From positions 1,863,863 to 1,904,243 of the forward strand of contig CP070704.1 of NCBI GenBank assembly GCA_020349945.1: a DNA stretch of 40,381 bases, in the 5' to 3' direction. The notes beneath the pieces are model-generated. The model was not told the origin of the DNA and ran no database searches. It worked only from the letters and a program-made list of their open reading frames with translations. Shown in pieces: positions 1 to 7,885 of the stretch. The stretch is from Deltaproteobacteria bacterium. Its GTDB lineage: Bacteria; Desulfobacterota; DSM-4660; Desulfatiglandales; B25-G16. Made by a program: the position numbers and the translations under genes. How positions within the stretch are numbered: the first letter of the stretch is position 1; every line of letters begins with the position of its first letter.

Positions 1-108
1 AAAGGAATTCCATATATTGTCCTGCCTGGGGACGGCGCTGATCAAAACAACTACTCACCTGGACAAACCAGAACCAGGCTGGAGGCCTTGGTCGAGATGT
101 TGGGGTAA
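1..108 (+). CDS. 2-hydroxyacyl-CoA dehydratase subunit, C-terminal end (partial)
   Basis: Frame 1 is open from the window edge to a TAA at 106-108 and encodes the last 35 residues of a protein that begins outside the window. The segment GDGADQNNYSPGQTRTRLEA followed by LVEML resembles the end of HgdB/FldC-type subunits of 2-hydroxyacyl-CoA dehydratases and of the related benzoyl-CoA reductase subunits, where a Q-x-R-T-R-x-E-A pattern precedes the C-terminus. These subunits bind a [4Fe-4S] cluster and the CoA substrate. The activator gene follows three bases after the stop, the usual arrangement for this pair. With so little sequence the substrate cannot be assigned. Confidence 0.7.
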   Translation, partial: KGIPYIVLPGDGADQNNYSPGQTRTRLEALVEMLG

Positions 109-111
109 AGT

Positions 112-903
112 GTGGCTGCAGGAATTTACGCTGGCATTGATATTGGGTCCTTATCCTCGGAGGCCCTTCTCCTTGGACAGGATGGGGTTTTGGCATACTC
201 CATTATGAGCACCGGGGCTAACCCCCGGAGGGCTGCCCGGAAGTGCCTGGAGGAGGCCTTGGCCAAGGCGGTCTTGGATGAGAAGGCGATTTCCGCGGTG
301 GTAGCCACGGGGTATGGGAGGATTAGGGTGCCCTTTGCGGACAGGGAGGTGACTGAGATTACATGTCACGCCCGCGGCGCCCATTTCCTTTTTCCACGGA
401 CGAGAACTGTTATTGACATCGGTGGTCAGGATAGTAAGGTCATTACCCTGGATGAGCAGGGACGAGTTTCTGACTTTGTGATGAACGATAAGTGTGCCGC
501 AGGGACTGGAAGGTTTTTAGAGGTGATGGCCGCTGCCCTGGAAACAGAGCTGACAGATATGGGCAGGCGGTCTCTCCACGCAAAAAGGGGCGTATCCATC
601 AGCAGTATGTGCACTGTCTTTGCTGAGTCGGAGGTGATTTCCTTAATCGCCGAGGGATATGGGGAAGGGGAGATTGTCAGGGGGCTCCATGAGGCTATCT
701 GCCGGCGAATCTTCAGCATGACCAGGAGATTGAGGGTGAGGGAGGAGATTACCTTGAGCGGTGGTGTGGCAAAGAACCAGGGCATATCAGAGACCCTCAA
801 GGCGCTTTTTGGGATGCGGATCAATGTTCCCGAAGAACCTCAAATAGTGGGGGCTCTGGGTGCTGCACTCTATGCCAGGGACATGGAGTTCAAGGAAGGT
901 TGA
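112..903 (+). CDS. 2-hydroxyacyl-CoA dehydratase activator (BcrAD/BadFG/HgdC ATPase family)
   Basis: This is a 263-residue ASKHA-fold ATPase that uses ATP hydrolysis to inject a low-potential electron into the partner dehydratase or aryl-CoA reductase. The phosphate-binding motif GIDIGS is at residues 8-13, the second motif VIDIGGQDSK at about 100-109, and the adenosine motif LSGGVAKN at about 215-222. Cys128 (NDKCAAGTGRF) and Cys167 (SSMCTVFAESE) match the two cysteines that hold the single [4Fe-4S] cluster at the dimer interface in this family. Translation starts at GTG 112, behind GGGG. The length is typical for the family. It closely follows the dehydratase subunit end and is probably co-transcribed with it. 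Whether it serves amino-acid fermentation or aromatic reduction cannot be told. Confidence 0.9.
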   Translation: MAAGIYAGIDIGSLSSEALLLGQDGVLAYSIMSTGANPRRAARKCLEEALAKAVLDEKAISAVVATGYGRIRVPFADREVTEITCHARGAHFLFPRTRTVIDIGGQDSKVITLDEQGRVSDFVMNDKCAAGTGRFLEVMAAALETELTDMGRRSLHAKRGVSISSMCTVFAESEVISLIAEGYGEGEIVRGLHEAICRRIFSMTRRLRVREEITLSGGVAKNQGISETLKALFGMRINVPEEPQIVGALGAALYARDMEFKEG

Positions 904-922
904 GTTGGCATACCCCTCAAGT

Positions 923-2287
923 TTAGACATCCAGGGGAAGGAGTGATCTTTTAAGGTATCCATGGCCACGCCTTGAGGTCCACTTCAACTTCTTTCGTGT
1001 ATAGAAAAACAGGGCAAGGTTCAGCAGCCAGATGAAAAGCCGGATTTTTCCCAATGAAAAGCCGAGCCTTCTAACAATGGCGCTCATAGAGTAAAATTCC
1101 AGCCATGCCTTTCTCACCTTATTTTCCAACACCTTAGCGGTCACCCTGGCAGGGAGGAAAACCAGGCTGGCCATATTGTAGTCGGCCCAGTTTTTACTGG
1201 CCAGGCGTCCCTCTTTCTTGAACTGATCGTATACCATGGTGCCCGGTAACGGTGTGAGAAAGTTGAAGCAGGCAAAGTCCAGTCTGGCCCATTTTGCCAT
1301 CTGGACGGTCTTCTCAAGCCCTTGCTCGTCGTCCTCATCAAACCCAAGCACAAAGGATCCCCAGATCAGAATCCCATAGCTCTTGATAATCTCGATGTCT
1401 CTGGAGAACTGTTCAGGATCATTGAAGCGTTTATGTGCCCCTTTCAGGCTTTCTTTACAAAAAGACTCGAACCCGATGGCCAATCCAATGCATCCGCTCC
1501 TTGCTGCCAATTCCAACATTTCAGGATCGTGGGCAATCGAGATGGTGCACTGACTCCCCCACCGAATCCCGAGAGGGATCAGGGCCTCAAGAAGTTTACG
1601 GCTTCGTCCACGATGGCCAAAGACATTGTCATCGATTATAAAAATATTTCGGGAGGCAAGGGACTCGATCTCACGAATCACCTCATGGATAGGGCGAAAT
1701 CGGTAGGTTTTTCCGTTGAACTGTGTCACGGAACAGAAGCTACAGTTATGGGGACAGCCCCGGGTTGTCTGAACTGTGTTGATGGTCACGTAATCATCAT
1801 GCCGGAGAAGGTCCCTCCTCGGCACGGGCAGCCCCTCCAGGCAGACCAGCTGTTCGTTCTGGTATATTCTTTCCACTCGCCCATGGGAAAAGTCACTCAT
1901 CAAGCGCTGCCAAGCTCCCTCCGCCTCCCCAATCACGACAGCGTCGCAATGATTCAGCGCTTCTTCAGGGAGATTCGATGCATGGATGCCGCCCATGATC
2001 ACCGGTATTCCTCGTCGATGAAAGGCATCGGCGATCTCATAGGCCCTGGGAGCGGCGTTGGTATAAGCCGTGATCCCCACCAGGTCCACATCCTTTTCGA
2101 AATCAATAGGCTTGACACACTCATCCGTGATCGACACTTCAACATCCATAGGTGTGTAAGCTGCAACCATGCAGAGATTGAGAGGGGGAGAGTATGCCCT
2201 TGCCTTCCACGAAAGCAGGCCCTTTTGAAGGAAGGGAACATTTGCGGCATTCGTTGGGTTGTTTGGATTGATCAATTCGATCCTCAT
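923..2287 (-). CDS. B12-binding domain radical SAM protein
   Basis: This is a 454-residue protein with an N-terminal cobalamin-binding Rossmann-like domain (about 1-145) and a radical SAM core. The B12 domain shows the usual GITAYTNAAP and IMGGIHASNLPEEAL segments and the acidic VVIGEAEG turn. The cluster motif is Cys178-x3-Cys182-x2-Cys185 (RGCPHNCSFC), which binds the [4Fe-4S] cluster that cleaves S-adenosylmethionine. Enzymes of this architecture (BchE, HpnP/HpnR-like and many of unknown role) perform methylations or ring formation. The substrate here is unknown. The start is ATG 2287, with AGGGG about six bases upstream. It is transcribed away from the second radical SAM gene and converges on the activator gene, ending 19 bases from it. 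Confidence 0.87.
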   Translation of the reverse strand: MRIELINPNNPTNAANVPFLQKGLLSWKARAYSPPLNLCMVAAYTPMDVEVSITDECVKPIDFEKDVDLVGITAYTNAAPRAYEIADAFHRRGIPVIMGGIHASNLPEEALNHCDAVVIGEAEGAWQRLMSDFSHGRVERIYQNEQLVCLEGLPVPRRDLLRHDDYVTINTVQTTRGCPHNCSFCSVTQFNGKTYRFRPIHEVIREIESLASRNIFIIDDNVFGHRGRSRKLLEALIPLGIRWGSQCTISIAHDPEMLELAARSGCIGLAIGFESFCKESLKGAHKRFNDPEQFSRDIEIIKSYGILIWGSFVLGFDEDDEQGLEKTVQMAKWARLDFACFNFLTPLPGTMVYDQFKKEGRLASKNWADYNMASLVFLPARVTAKVLENKVRKAWLEFYSMSAIVRRLGFSLGKIRLFIWLLNLALFFYTRKKLKWTSRRGHGYLKRSLLPLDV

Positions 2288-2416
2288 CCGTTACCCCTGG
2301 TTTAATTTTGGCATGGTTGGGCTTCTAGAACTATATTCTTTTTTTCCTTCGGGTAAAGGAGAATTTTGAGAGATTACAAAGAACTTGTCTGACTGGGCCC
2401 TCCGAATGGTTGTATC

Positions 2417-2445
2417 TTGACAGATTTTTTGATATTACATTAGGT
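2417..2445 (+). promoter_or_regulatory. candidate sigma-70-type promoter upstream of the radical SAM gene
   Basis: A perfect TTGACA box lies at 2417-2422, and 17 bases later a weak -10-like TTAGGT lies at 2440-2445. The position, about 45 bases before the start codon at 2490, suits a promoter. The poor -10 match keeps confidence low. Confidence 0.3.
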
Positions 2446-2489
2446 GAAAAGGGAGAAGTCATCCTTTTGTGTCAATAAAGGGGGGCGGT

Positions 2490-3938
2490 ATGCTCATTAC
2501 CAAAGGGATGAAGAAAGACGCATGGAGTAAGATCATTGATATAGTTGCCCAGATAGCAGATAAAAGGCCCGTGATGAGATTTCTCGTCAAAAAGGCCGAG
2601 GATAAGCTCTGGAAGGACATTGTTGAAGAGGAAAATGATAGTATTAGACCAGCCCAGGAGCTGAAGCATGCATTTGTCAGGAACCTTCTTGAAACAACAG
2701 AAAAACATCTTATAAGGGGTATCCTCAGTAAAGATGTCTTTCACAGAATGGTCAAGGTCTTCGCCAGAAATGTATTCGTTAAAGATATCTCTGAAAGGGA
2801 CATCCTTAAAGGGGATAGAAAAGATGAGGTTTATCCCAGTTTTCTGGTTTTGAGCCCTACCCAATTATGCAATCTACGTTGTCCCGGCTGTTACGCAAGC
2901 AGTGCAGGTAATACCAGATCTTCCCTACCTTACAGCATTGTAAACAGGATCATTAAGGAAAAGGTGGATCTCTGGCATTCACGTTTTACAGTGATTTCTG
3001 GAGGGGAACCTTTTTTGTGGAAAATGGAGGGTAAGGGGATTATTGACCTTGCCAGGGAGCATGACGATAACTTTTTTATGGTCTACACTAACGGCACCCC
3101 TATCAGCCAGGATTTGGCGTGGCAAATGGCAGATGTGGGTAACATAACACCGGCTGTATCAGTGGAGGGGTTTGAGGAAAAGACCGATCTGAGGCGCGGG
3201 AAAGGGGTATTTAAGAGGATCATGGAGGCCTTTCAATACCTGAGGGAGGCGGGTGTTCCCTTTGGCATATCCGTTCAGGCTGACAGGGATAACTGGGATG
3301 AGGTAACGAGCAAGGAATTCTTGAGCTTTTATTTCGATGAGCAGGGGACCTTTTATGGCTTGCTCTTTCAATATATGCCTATTGGCCGAAGCTATACCCT
3401 TGAGCAGATGGTTACTCCAGAGCAGCGGTTAGAGATGTTTAAAAGGAATGTCTGGGCTGTAAAGGAAGGGGGGTATAACTATATTGACTTCTGGAATCAA
3501 GGCGTGATGACAGATGGATGTCTGGCAGCTGGAAGAATGGGGGGATATTTCTATATCGATTGGAATGGCAATGTCATGCCGTGTGTTTTCATACCATATC
3601 ACCAGGATAACATCCTTCAGGTATATGAGAGGGGTGGAACCCTTAACGATGTCCTTTACTCTTCCTATTTCAAGGAGATAAGGAAATGGCAGTCTGGCTA
3701 TGCCTATGGTAAGCCGGCATTAGAAAAGGATAACCTTATTCTCCCGTGCCCTATAAGGGATCATCATGAGGCCATTAACGCTATCTTGCATAACCACTAT
3801 CGGATCAAGCCGTCTGATGAGGCTGCCAAAGAGGCCATTGAAGACAAGACCTATCACGAAGGCTTAATCGGATACGACCAGCTTTTGAAGGAACTCATTG
3901 ATCCTGTGTGGCAAACTGAGTATAAGAACACGGTGTGA
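2490..3938 (+). CDS. radical SAM protein with C-terminal SPASM-like region
   Basis: This is a radical SAM protein of 482 residues, counted from ATG 2490. That start is chosen over the upstream GTG 2469 because AAAGGGGGG sits directly before it. The first 110 residues are helical and lack the core fold. The cluster motif CNLRCPGC (Cys127, Cys131, Cys134) opens the TIM-barrel part, and SGGEPF supplies the SAM-contacting GGE motif. Additional cysteines after the core (in DGCLAAGRM, NVMPCVF and ILPCPIRDHHE) look like SPASM-type auxiliary cluster ligands. SPASM proteins often modify peptides or act as dehydrogenases, but no small precursor peptide gene was found nearby. Its substrate is not known. 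It is divergent from the B12 radical SAM gene across about 200 bases. Confidence 0.82.
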   Translation: MLITKGMKKDAWSKIIDIVAQIADKRPVMRFLVKKAEDKLWKDIVEEENDSIRPAQELKHAFVRNLLETTEKHLIRGILSKDVFHRMVKVFARNVFVKDISERDILKGDRKDEVYPSFLVLSPTQLCNLRCPGCYASSAGNTRSSLPYSIVNRIIKEKVDLWHSRFTVISGGEPFLWKMEGKGIIDLAREHDDNFFMVYTNGTPISQDLAWQMADVGNITPAVSVEGFEEKTDLRRGKGVFKRIMEAFQYLREAGVPFGISVQADRDNWDEVTSKEFLSFYFDEQGTFYGLLFQYMPIGRSYTLEQMVTPEQRLEMFKRNVWAVKEGGYNYIDFWNQGVMTDGCLAAGRMGGYFYIDWNGNVMPCVFIPYHQDNILQVYERGGTLNDVLYSSYFKEIRKWQSGYAYGKPALEKDNLILPCPIRDHHEAINAILHNHYRIKPSDEAAKEAIEDKTYHEGLIGYDQLLKELIDPVWQTEYKNTV

Positions 3939-4153
3939 TGGAGTACTACTATTTTGTTGCCTATCCGCAGTGGCCGCTAACTCTTATACTATTTGTGAAG
4001 CCTGCAAACGCCTGTTTTGGCAAGACTCAGGCCGTTGTTAGTCCGATGTTATTTCTTGTTGTGGCCTAGTATCATGTCCCAAGAGTAAATTATAAAAATC
4101 AATCAGACTTTATTATCGTTTTCCAGGTTTTAGGATGACAAATTCTAAGCACG

Positions 4154-4310
4154 AAATCCGAAATCCGAAACAATATCGAAATTCAAATCTCAAATGTTTA
4201 AAACATGTTTTCAATTTTGGTCATTTGGAATTGGAATTTGCCCTTCGACTTTGCTCAGGGTGGTGAGCTGGCCGAACCATTTCGAGTTTCGCTATTCGAA
4301 TTTCGGATTT
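4154..4310. repeat. long inverted repeat of AAATCCGAAA type inside the MITE-like element
   Basis: The left arm has two tandem AAATCCG units (4154-4167) followed by AC-rich CGAAATTCAAAT-like sequence. The right arm ends in CGAATTTCGGATTT (about 4297-4310). AAATCCGAAA at 4161-4170 is exactly complementary to TTTCGGATTT at 4301-4310. The arms could fold into a long, imperfect, AT-rich hairpin. This motif style is familiar from repeats scattered in Desulfobacterota genomes, but copy number cannot be judged from one window. Confidence 0.6.
4241..4279. repeat. GC-rich palindromic repeat nested in the inverted repeat
   Basis: CCCTTCGACTTTGCTCAGGG is followed by TGGTGAGCTGGCCGAACCA. The two halves are imperfectly complementary (TTCGAC..GCTCA against TGAGCTGGCCGAA). 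It interrupts the right arm of the AT-rich inverted repeat and differs sharply in base composition from its surroundings, which suggests a second, later insertion of a different small repeat. Confidence 0.5.
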
Positions 4311-4562
4311 AAAGGTAGTTTTTTGAGAGACAAAGCCATTGGCTAAATTATGTAACTTATCTCTGGGACGTAACACTAGTTTCTGCTTTAAATTGATGAC
4401 TCTAAAAGAGAATGCCTTGATAACGTTTGTTCAAAAAATGTCACCCTAGAAGAGATAATAAACGCATGTCAATCAATGTTAAACCTTTAACCACTTGTAA
4501 GGACTATATTGTACCGTCTTGACCTCTTTTGTATCCAAGCTTATAAGAATAAAAATGTCCAA

Positions 4563-4739
4563 TCAATCCCCTTCCATCTTCTTTGCCTCATCTATAAGCA
4601 TAATTGGGATATCATCCCTGATCTCATATAGGAGCTTACAATTATCACATATGAGGCCATCCTGTGCCTTATTCAGGTAGATTTCTCCCTTACACTTTGG
4701 GCATACCAAGATGTCGAGCAATTCCTTGCTGATGGCCAT
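4563..4739 (-). CDS. Trm112-like small zinc-ribbon protein (UPF0434 family)
   Basis: This is a 58-residue protein starting MAISKELLDILVCPKCKGEI. It has two CxxC pairs, VCPKCKG (Cys13 and Cys16) and ICDNCKL (Cys31 and Cys34), which form the zinc ribbon of the Trm112/YcaR family, and a typical DDIPIML segment near the end. In eukaryotes Trm112 activates methyltransferases; the bacterial role is not settled. An AGGAGGG Shine-Dalgarno sequence stands six bases before ATG 4739. Genes of this family commonly sit at the end of lipid A/LPS operons next to lpxK, which fits its place downstream of gmhB. A repeat-rich gap of about 310 bases separates it from gmhB, so it may have lost operon linkage. Confidence 0.88.
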   Translation of the reverse strand: MAISKELLDILVCPKCKGEIYLNKAQDGLICDNCKLLYEIRDDIPIMLIDEAKKMEGD

Positions 4740-5052
4740 ACCAATCCCTCCTGAAGTTTAAAGTGATCTAAAGTGCCTAAAATTTAAAGTGGGCTAAAGT
4801 TTGAGCGCAATAGAGGTGAAAATAGCCCGTAGCTCACTACATCCCTCTTTTAACTTTCTAACTTTAGGCAATTTAGGCGCTTATAACTTCTTTTACGGCC
4901 TCGAAGGCCGTATCCAATGTTTTGATTACTAAACCTACCTAAGCTCTTTATCATATTGTTTCTAATCTAGTGCTTTGGCCTGCGACGAGCTCGGCCGAAT
5001 CGATTTAGAATTTAGGGTTGTCCCGTTTGTCCCTCCAAGCAACACGTCATGG
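4740..5052. repeat. decayed repeat field between gmhB and the Trm112-like gene
   Basis: No gene was seen. Positions 4755-4800 carry iterated TAAAGTGnnCTAAA-like units (AAAGTGATCTAAAGTGCC, TTTAAAGTGGGCTAAAGT). An inverted, diverged counterpart, CTAACTTTAGGCAATTTAGGC, lies at about 4858-4878. A GC-rich fragment with GAGCTCGGCCGAA near 4987-4999 recalls the GAGCTGGCCGAACC part of the palindrome at 4241-4279. This looks like the remains of small repeats rather than regulatory sequence. Confidence 0.5.
4894..4912. repeat. perfect 7-bp hairpin
   Basis: TACGGCC and GGCCGTA are exact complements around a five-base TCGAA loop. No T-run follows on either strand, so a classical intrinsic terminator is not supported. 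Its position downstream of gmhB would suit RNA 3'-end processing or a repeat remnant. Confidence 0.45.
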
Positions 5053-5649
5053 CTAATGTCGGGAAGAAATGGAAAATGCACTCCCCTGTCTTAAGATCCA
5101 TTTTACTGCCCCTAATAGGTCCTCTGCCACAAAGGCGGGCTTTATCGGTTTATGGGGCACGATGTACTCCAGATCTCCCTTACCATAGCCGGTTAATACC
5201 AGGATACCTGGTAGCTCTGCATTATGGGCGAATTCTATATCAAGCCAGCGGTCCCCTATTACATATGACCTCGCCATATCTATACCAAATTCAGATCTGG
5301 CCCTCTCTATAAGGCCTGTACCTGGTTTTCTGCAACTGCACTTCATTCTATATTCAGGCAAGACCGCGTGTGGATGGTGAGGGCAGAAGTAGATCCCATC
5401 AACGTACGCATTATCCCTTGCTAATTCCCTCTTCATTAAATTGTTCGTCTCTTCTACCAGTTCTATGGGGAAGTAGTCTCTGGCTACACCTGACTGATTA
5501 GAAGTTACAACCACGATGTGGTTATTCCTGTTTAAAAGGGATATGGCCTTCGCTACACCAGGCAAAAGGATAAAGCGGCTAATATGATTTATATAACCAC
5601 GTTGCTCATTGATTGTTCCATCCCTATCAATAAATGCCGCCGGCCTCAC
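5053..5649 (-). CDS. gmhB: D-glycero-beta-D-manno-heptose-1,7-bisphosphate 7-phosphatase
   Basis: This is a 198-residue HAD-superfamily phosphatase that removes the 7-phosphate during ADP-heptose synthesis for the LPS inner core. The nucleophile motif FIDRDGTIN is at residues 6-14, motif II is TSNQSGV, the zinc loop is CPHHPH with CSCRKPGTG, and motif IV is IGDRWLDIE. The length is normal for GmhB. The GTG start at 5649 overlaps the stop of the original waaF frame as GTGA, which indicates translational coupling with waaF. All catalytic motifs are intact although the transferase gene upstream is damaged. A role for this family in bacterial protein or sugar modification other than LPS is possible but less likely in this context. 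Confidence 0.93.
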   Translation of the reverse strand: MRPAAFIDRDGTINEQRGYINHISRFILLPGVAKAISLLNRNNHIVVVTSNQSGVARDYFPIELVEETNNLMKRELARDNAYVDGIYFCPHHPHAVLPEYRMKCSCRKPGTGLIERARSEFGIDMARSYVIGDRWLDIEFAHNAELPGILVLTGYGKGDLEYIVPHKPIKPAFVAEDLLGAVKWILRQGSAFSISSRH

Positions 5650-6718
5650 CCTATAACCTCTCGCTTTAGGTCTTCCATGTCCTCCCAGACCTCTTCCGGT
5701 TCAATGGATAACATGCATTTATGATCCTGAGGACATGTTTCTTTCAAGCACGGGCTGCAATCAATGCTGTGCCTATAACTATCCTGACATTTCTACTAAC
5801 CGGACCAGTTGTAATGTGATTAGTGGGACCAAAAATAGCCACTAAAGCGATATTAAAAGCCGCAGCTACATGCACGAGCCCACTGTCATTAGTTAAGAAC
5901 AGGTTACATCTCTTGATCAATGCCATAGCCTGACCCAAAGTAGTTTTTCCACAGAGATTAACCGGGTTCATATGCATATCATTGGATACCCTGTCACCTA
6001 TCTCTCTCTCGGAAAGAGAGTCGAATAGGACTACCTTTGAATTCCACCTCTGGGAAGCCCAATCCCCGATCTTAGCAAATCTCTCCACTGGCCATCGCTT
6101 GGCTGATCCATATGGAGCTCCTGGGTTGATTCCTACGACAAGCTGACTATCCTCTATGCCCAGTAAAGATAGCATCAAAGAGGTTGATTTGACATCCTCA
6201 TCTCTAACGTATAAGACCGGCTTCCTCTCCTCAACACGCCAGCCCATCGCCTCTATAAGACCCAGAAAATATTCCACTTGATGAACTGAGAGAATATCGT
6301 CATCTGTCATGACCTTATGAGTCAGAAGGAATCCCCTCTCGTCTGTAGCGTAACCGACTATATATCTAGCACCTCCCATATAGGCTAAGAAAGCGGCTTC
6401 AAAGGCATTTTGAAAGAGAACTTCTAGATCAAAGCGTTCACTCCTCAGCTAAGATATAATCCTTGTTAATTCCTTAAATGAGCAAAAGAAACCCTTACCC
6501 TTGTCAAGTTTTATTGTTCTGTCTACGGCATGATGATTCTCTAAGAGGGGAATCACCCAGGGATTTGCTAAGATGGTGACTTGAGCATGGGGGAAGGCCT
6601 TTCTAAGTGGCGCCAGGGAAGGTATCATCATCACTGTATCACCTACCCAGTTGCTAGACCTCACCAAAATCTTTTTGATCCGCTTAGTTGAAATGTTATG
6701 CGTGGATCTAACTCTCAT
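5646..6718 (-). pseudogene. waaF: ADP-heptose:LPS heptosyltransferase II, with in-frame stop and frameshift
   Basis: The reading frame begins at ATG 6718 (ILVRSSNWVGDTVMMIPSL, the N-terminal GT9 motif) and is interrupted by an in-frame TAG at 6449-6451. It continues in the same frame as LRSERFDLEVLFQN and MGGARYIVGYATDERG, through NPGAPYGSAKRW and TNDSGLVHVAAAFN (the nucleotide-sugar binding motif). Near 5775-5780 a single-base shift is needed to reach the expected tail RHSIDCSPCLKETCP and DHKCM, which ends at TGA 5646. That TGA overlaps the gmhB start. Apart from the two lesions the protein would be about 357 residues, a normal WaaF size. Its first 11 bases overlap lpxK. The frameshift lies at GTTAT, where one missing T would restore the frame. 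Either this is a young pseudogene or the assembly carries errors. The TAG is not a homopolymer artefact. Confidence 0.85.
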
Positions 6719-7817
6719 TTTTTTTCTTATAAGATCTAAGAATTCGCTCTCTTAAGATATCAAAAAAGGTATCGCTATCCGATATGAACCCTACTCTTAT
6801 GGTTAGGAAAGCAATATCCAAATCATCACCAATTTTTCGATCAATCCTGACCCAGTCTTTCTCTGTGGTCAATAAGAAGTCGACATCTGATCTTCGCTTC
6901 CAGGACACAAGCTCTTTAATCTCGTCCTTGCTAAAAGAGTGATGATCAGAAAAGCTGTAAAATTGGATGATATGAGCCCCAAGGCCTGTTATCATTTCTA
7001 AAAAATCATCAGGGTAAGCCAGCCCTGCAAAGGCCACCACATTTTTGCCTGACAGAATGCCCGGTGGATGTGCTTTACCAACAAGGGGGAATATAATCTG
7101 ATCAGGAAAATGTCCAGATCGAAAAATCGGTTTCCTGGGAAAATTCTTTTTTAAGAAATCTACCAGGCCATCTGGCGGATGCTCGTCTGTGCATTTGGTA
7201 ATAACAATAAGATCTGCTCTCTCTATTTGCTTATAAGGCTCCCTCAGAGGACCGAAGGGCAGCAAAGACCCGTTTCCAAACTGCCTTTTGGCATCTAAAA
7301 GGAGAACATTCAAATCCCTCTTCAGTGATAAATGCTGATACCCATCATCCAAGAGCAGGAGTTCTACACCAAATCGTCGTAAGGCCAGACTACCTATGCG
7401 GTGCCTGTTCTTGGATATTAATACTGGAACAGAGGATAATTTTCGAGCCAACAGAAATGGCTCGTCTCCTGCATCATCGACAGATGCTAAAACCGTTTTA
7501 CCATCAGAAACAACAAGGGCGTCATGGCTTCCTTTCCCCTTGTAACCCCTCGAAAGGATAGCTGCTTTAAATCCATTTTCACCTGCCCATTCCGCAAGAA
7601 GTGCGACGAATGGTGTTTTCCCTGTGCCCCCTGTGGTTATATTTCCTATGCTAACAACGAAAGCTGGAAGCGACTTAGCCCCCAAAAGGCCAAGCCTATA
7701 AGCAATGAGTCTGAGCTGTATTGCAAGGCCATAAAGAAAGGAAATGATTCTCAGAAAGAAAGTGATAGCCTTCCTTCCCTTCCTTTGGTGAATAATTGAC
7801 CAGTTAATCGACCTCAT
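6708..7817 (-). CDS. lpxK: tetraacyldisaccharide 4'-kinase
   Basis: This is a 369-residue inner-membrane enzyme that phosphorylates the 4' position of the lipid A disaccharide. An N-terminal hydrophobic helix (about 20-42) anchors it. The Walker A motif GNITTGGTGKTPF is at about 57-69, LSRGYKGK follows, and LLLDDGYQHLSLKRDL holds the conserved DDGxQH catalytic/Walker B region. A late TTEKDWVR motif near residue 318 is also typical. The length is slightly above the usual 325-350. The start at ATG 7817 has only a weak ribosome-binding site. The gene lies between the broken waaA and waaF genes and overlaps waaF by 11 bases. It appears fully functional. Confidence 0.94.
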   Translation of the reverse strand: MRSINWSIIHQRKGRKAITFFLRIISFLYGLAIQLRLIAYRLGLLGAKSLPAFVVSIGNITTGGTGKTPFVALLAEWAGENGFKAAILSRGYKGKGSHDALVVSDGKTVLASVDDAGDEPFLLARKLSSVPVLISKNRHRIGSLALRRFGVELLLLDDGYQHLSLKRDLNVLLLDAKRQFGNGSLLPFGPLREPYKQIERADLIVITKCTDEHPPDGLVDFLKKNFPRKPIFRSGHFPDQIIFPLVGKAHPPGILSGKNVVAFAGLAYPDDFLEMITGLGAHIIQFYSFSDHHSFSKDEIKELVSWKRRSDVDFLLTTEKDWVRIDRKIGDDLDIAFLTIRVGFISDSDTFFDILRERILRSYKKKNES

Positions 7818-7885
7818 GATGTAATTTCTGTGTTTTTTGGTCTAAAGGCCTATAAACTCAATGAACTCAACAAAAGTAATAAACT

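Larger units (their letters stand above)
4066..4380. mobile_element. MITE-like non-coding element with imperfect terminal inverted repeats
   Basis: The left end, CTAGTATCATGTCCCAAGAG (4066-4085), and the reverse complement of the right end, CTAGTGTTACGTCCCAGAG (4361-4379), are clearly related, and the match continues for about 30 bases with mostly transition differences. Both ends carry CTAG. The element is about 315 bp, codes for nothing, and contains a further large inverted repeat. The size, terminal repeats and lack of a transposase fit a MITE moved in trans. A target duplication could not be proved because CTAG is itself palindromic. Confidence 0.5.
3939..4562. other. intergenic stretch containing a MITE-like repeat, no gene seen
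   Basis: No open frame with recognisable protein character was seen between the radical SAM gene and the Trm112-like gene. About half of the stretch is the repeat element listed separately at 4066-4380. The flanks (3939-4065 and 4381-4562) are AT-rich and show no clear structure. Confidence 0.6.

Noticed and set aside
17..208. Plus-strand frame of 63 codons at the window start
   Set aside because: It crosses the end of the dehydratase subunit and the start of the activator in another frame, and both of those are supported by motifs.
1322..2305. Plus-strand open frame of 327 codons
   Set aside because: It lies wholly antisense to the B12 radical SAM gene, whose motifs are clear, and has no family character of its own.
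2469..2489. GTG 2469 as the start of the second radical SAM gene
   Set aside because: A strong AAAGGGGGG sequence lies within that extension, directly before ATG 2490.
4066..4380. CRISPR array
   Set aside because: The repeats are inverted and nested, not direct repeats with regular unique spacers.
4894..4912. Intrinsic terminator at the GGCC hairpin
   Set aside because: The stem is good but no T-run follows on either strand.
6449..6451. TAG inside waaF read as pyrrolysine or another recoded amino acid
   Set aside because: TAG is the normal terminal stop of gmhB, lpxK, glyS, coaX, tatA and others in this window, and waaF has a second, independent lesion. A nonsense mutation is simpler.
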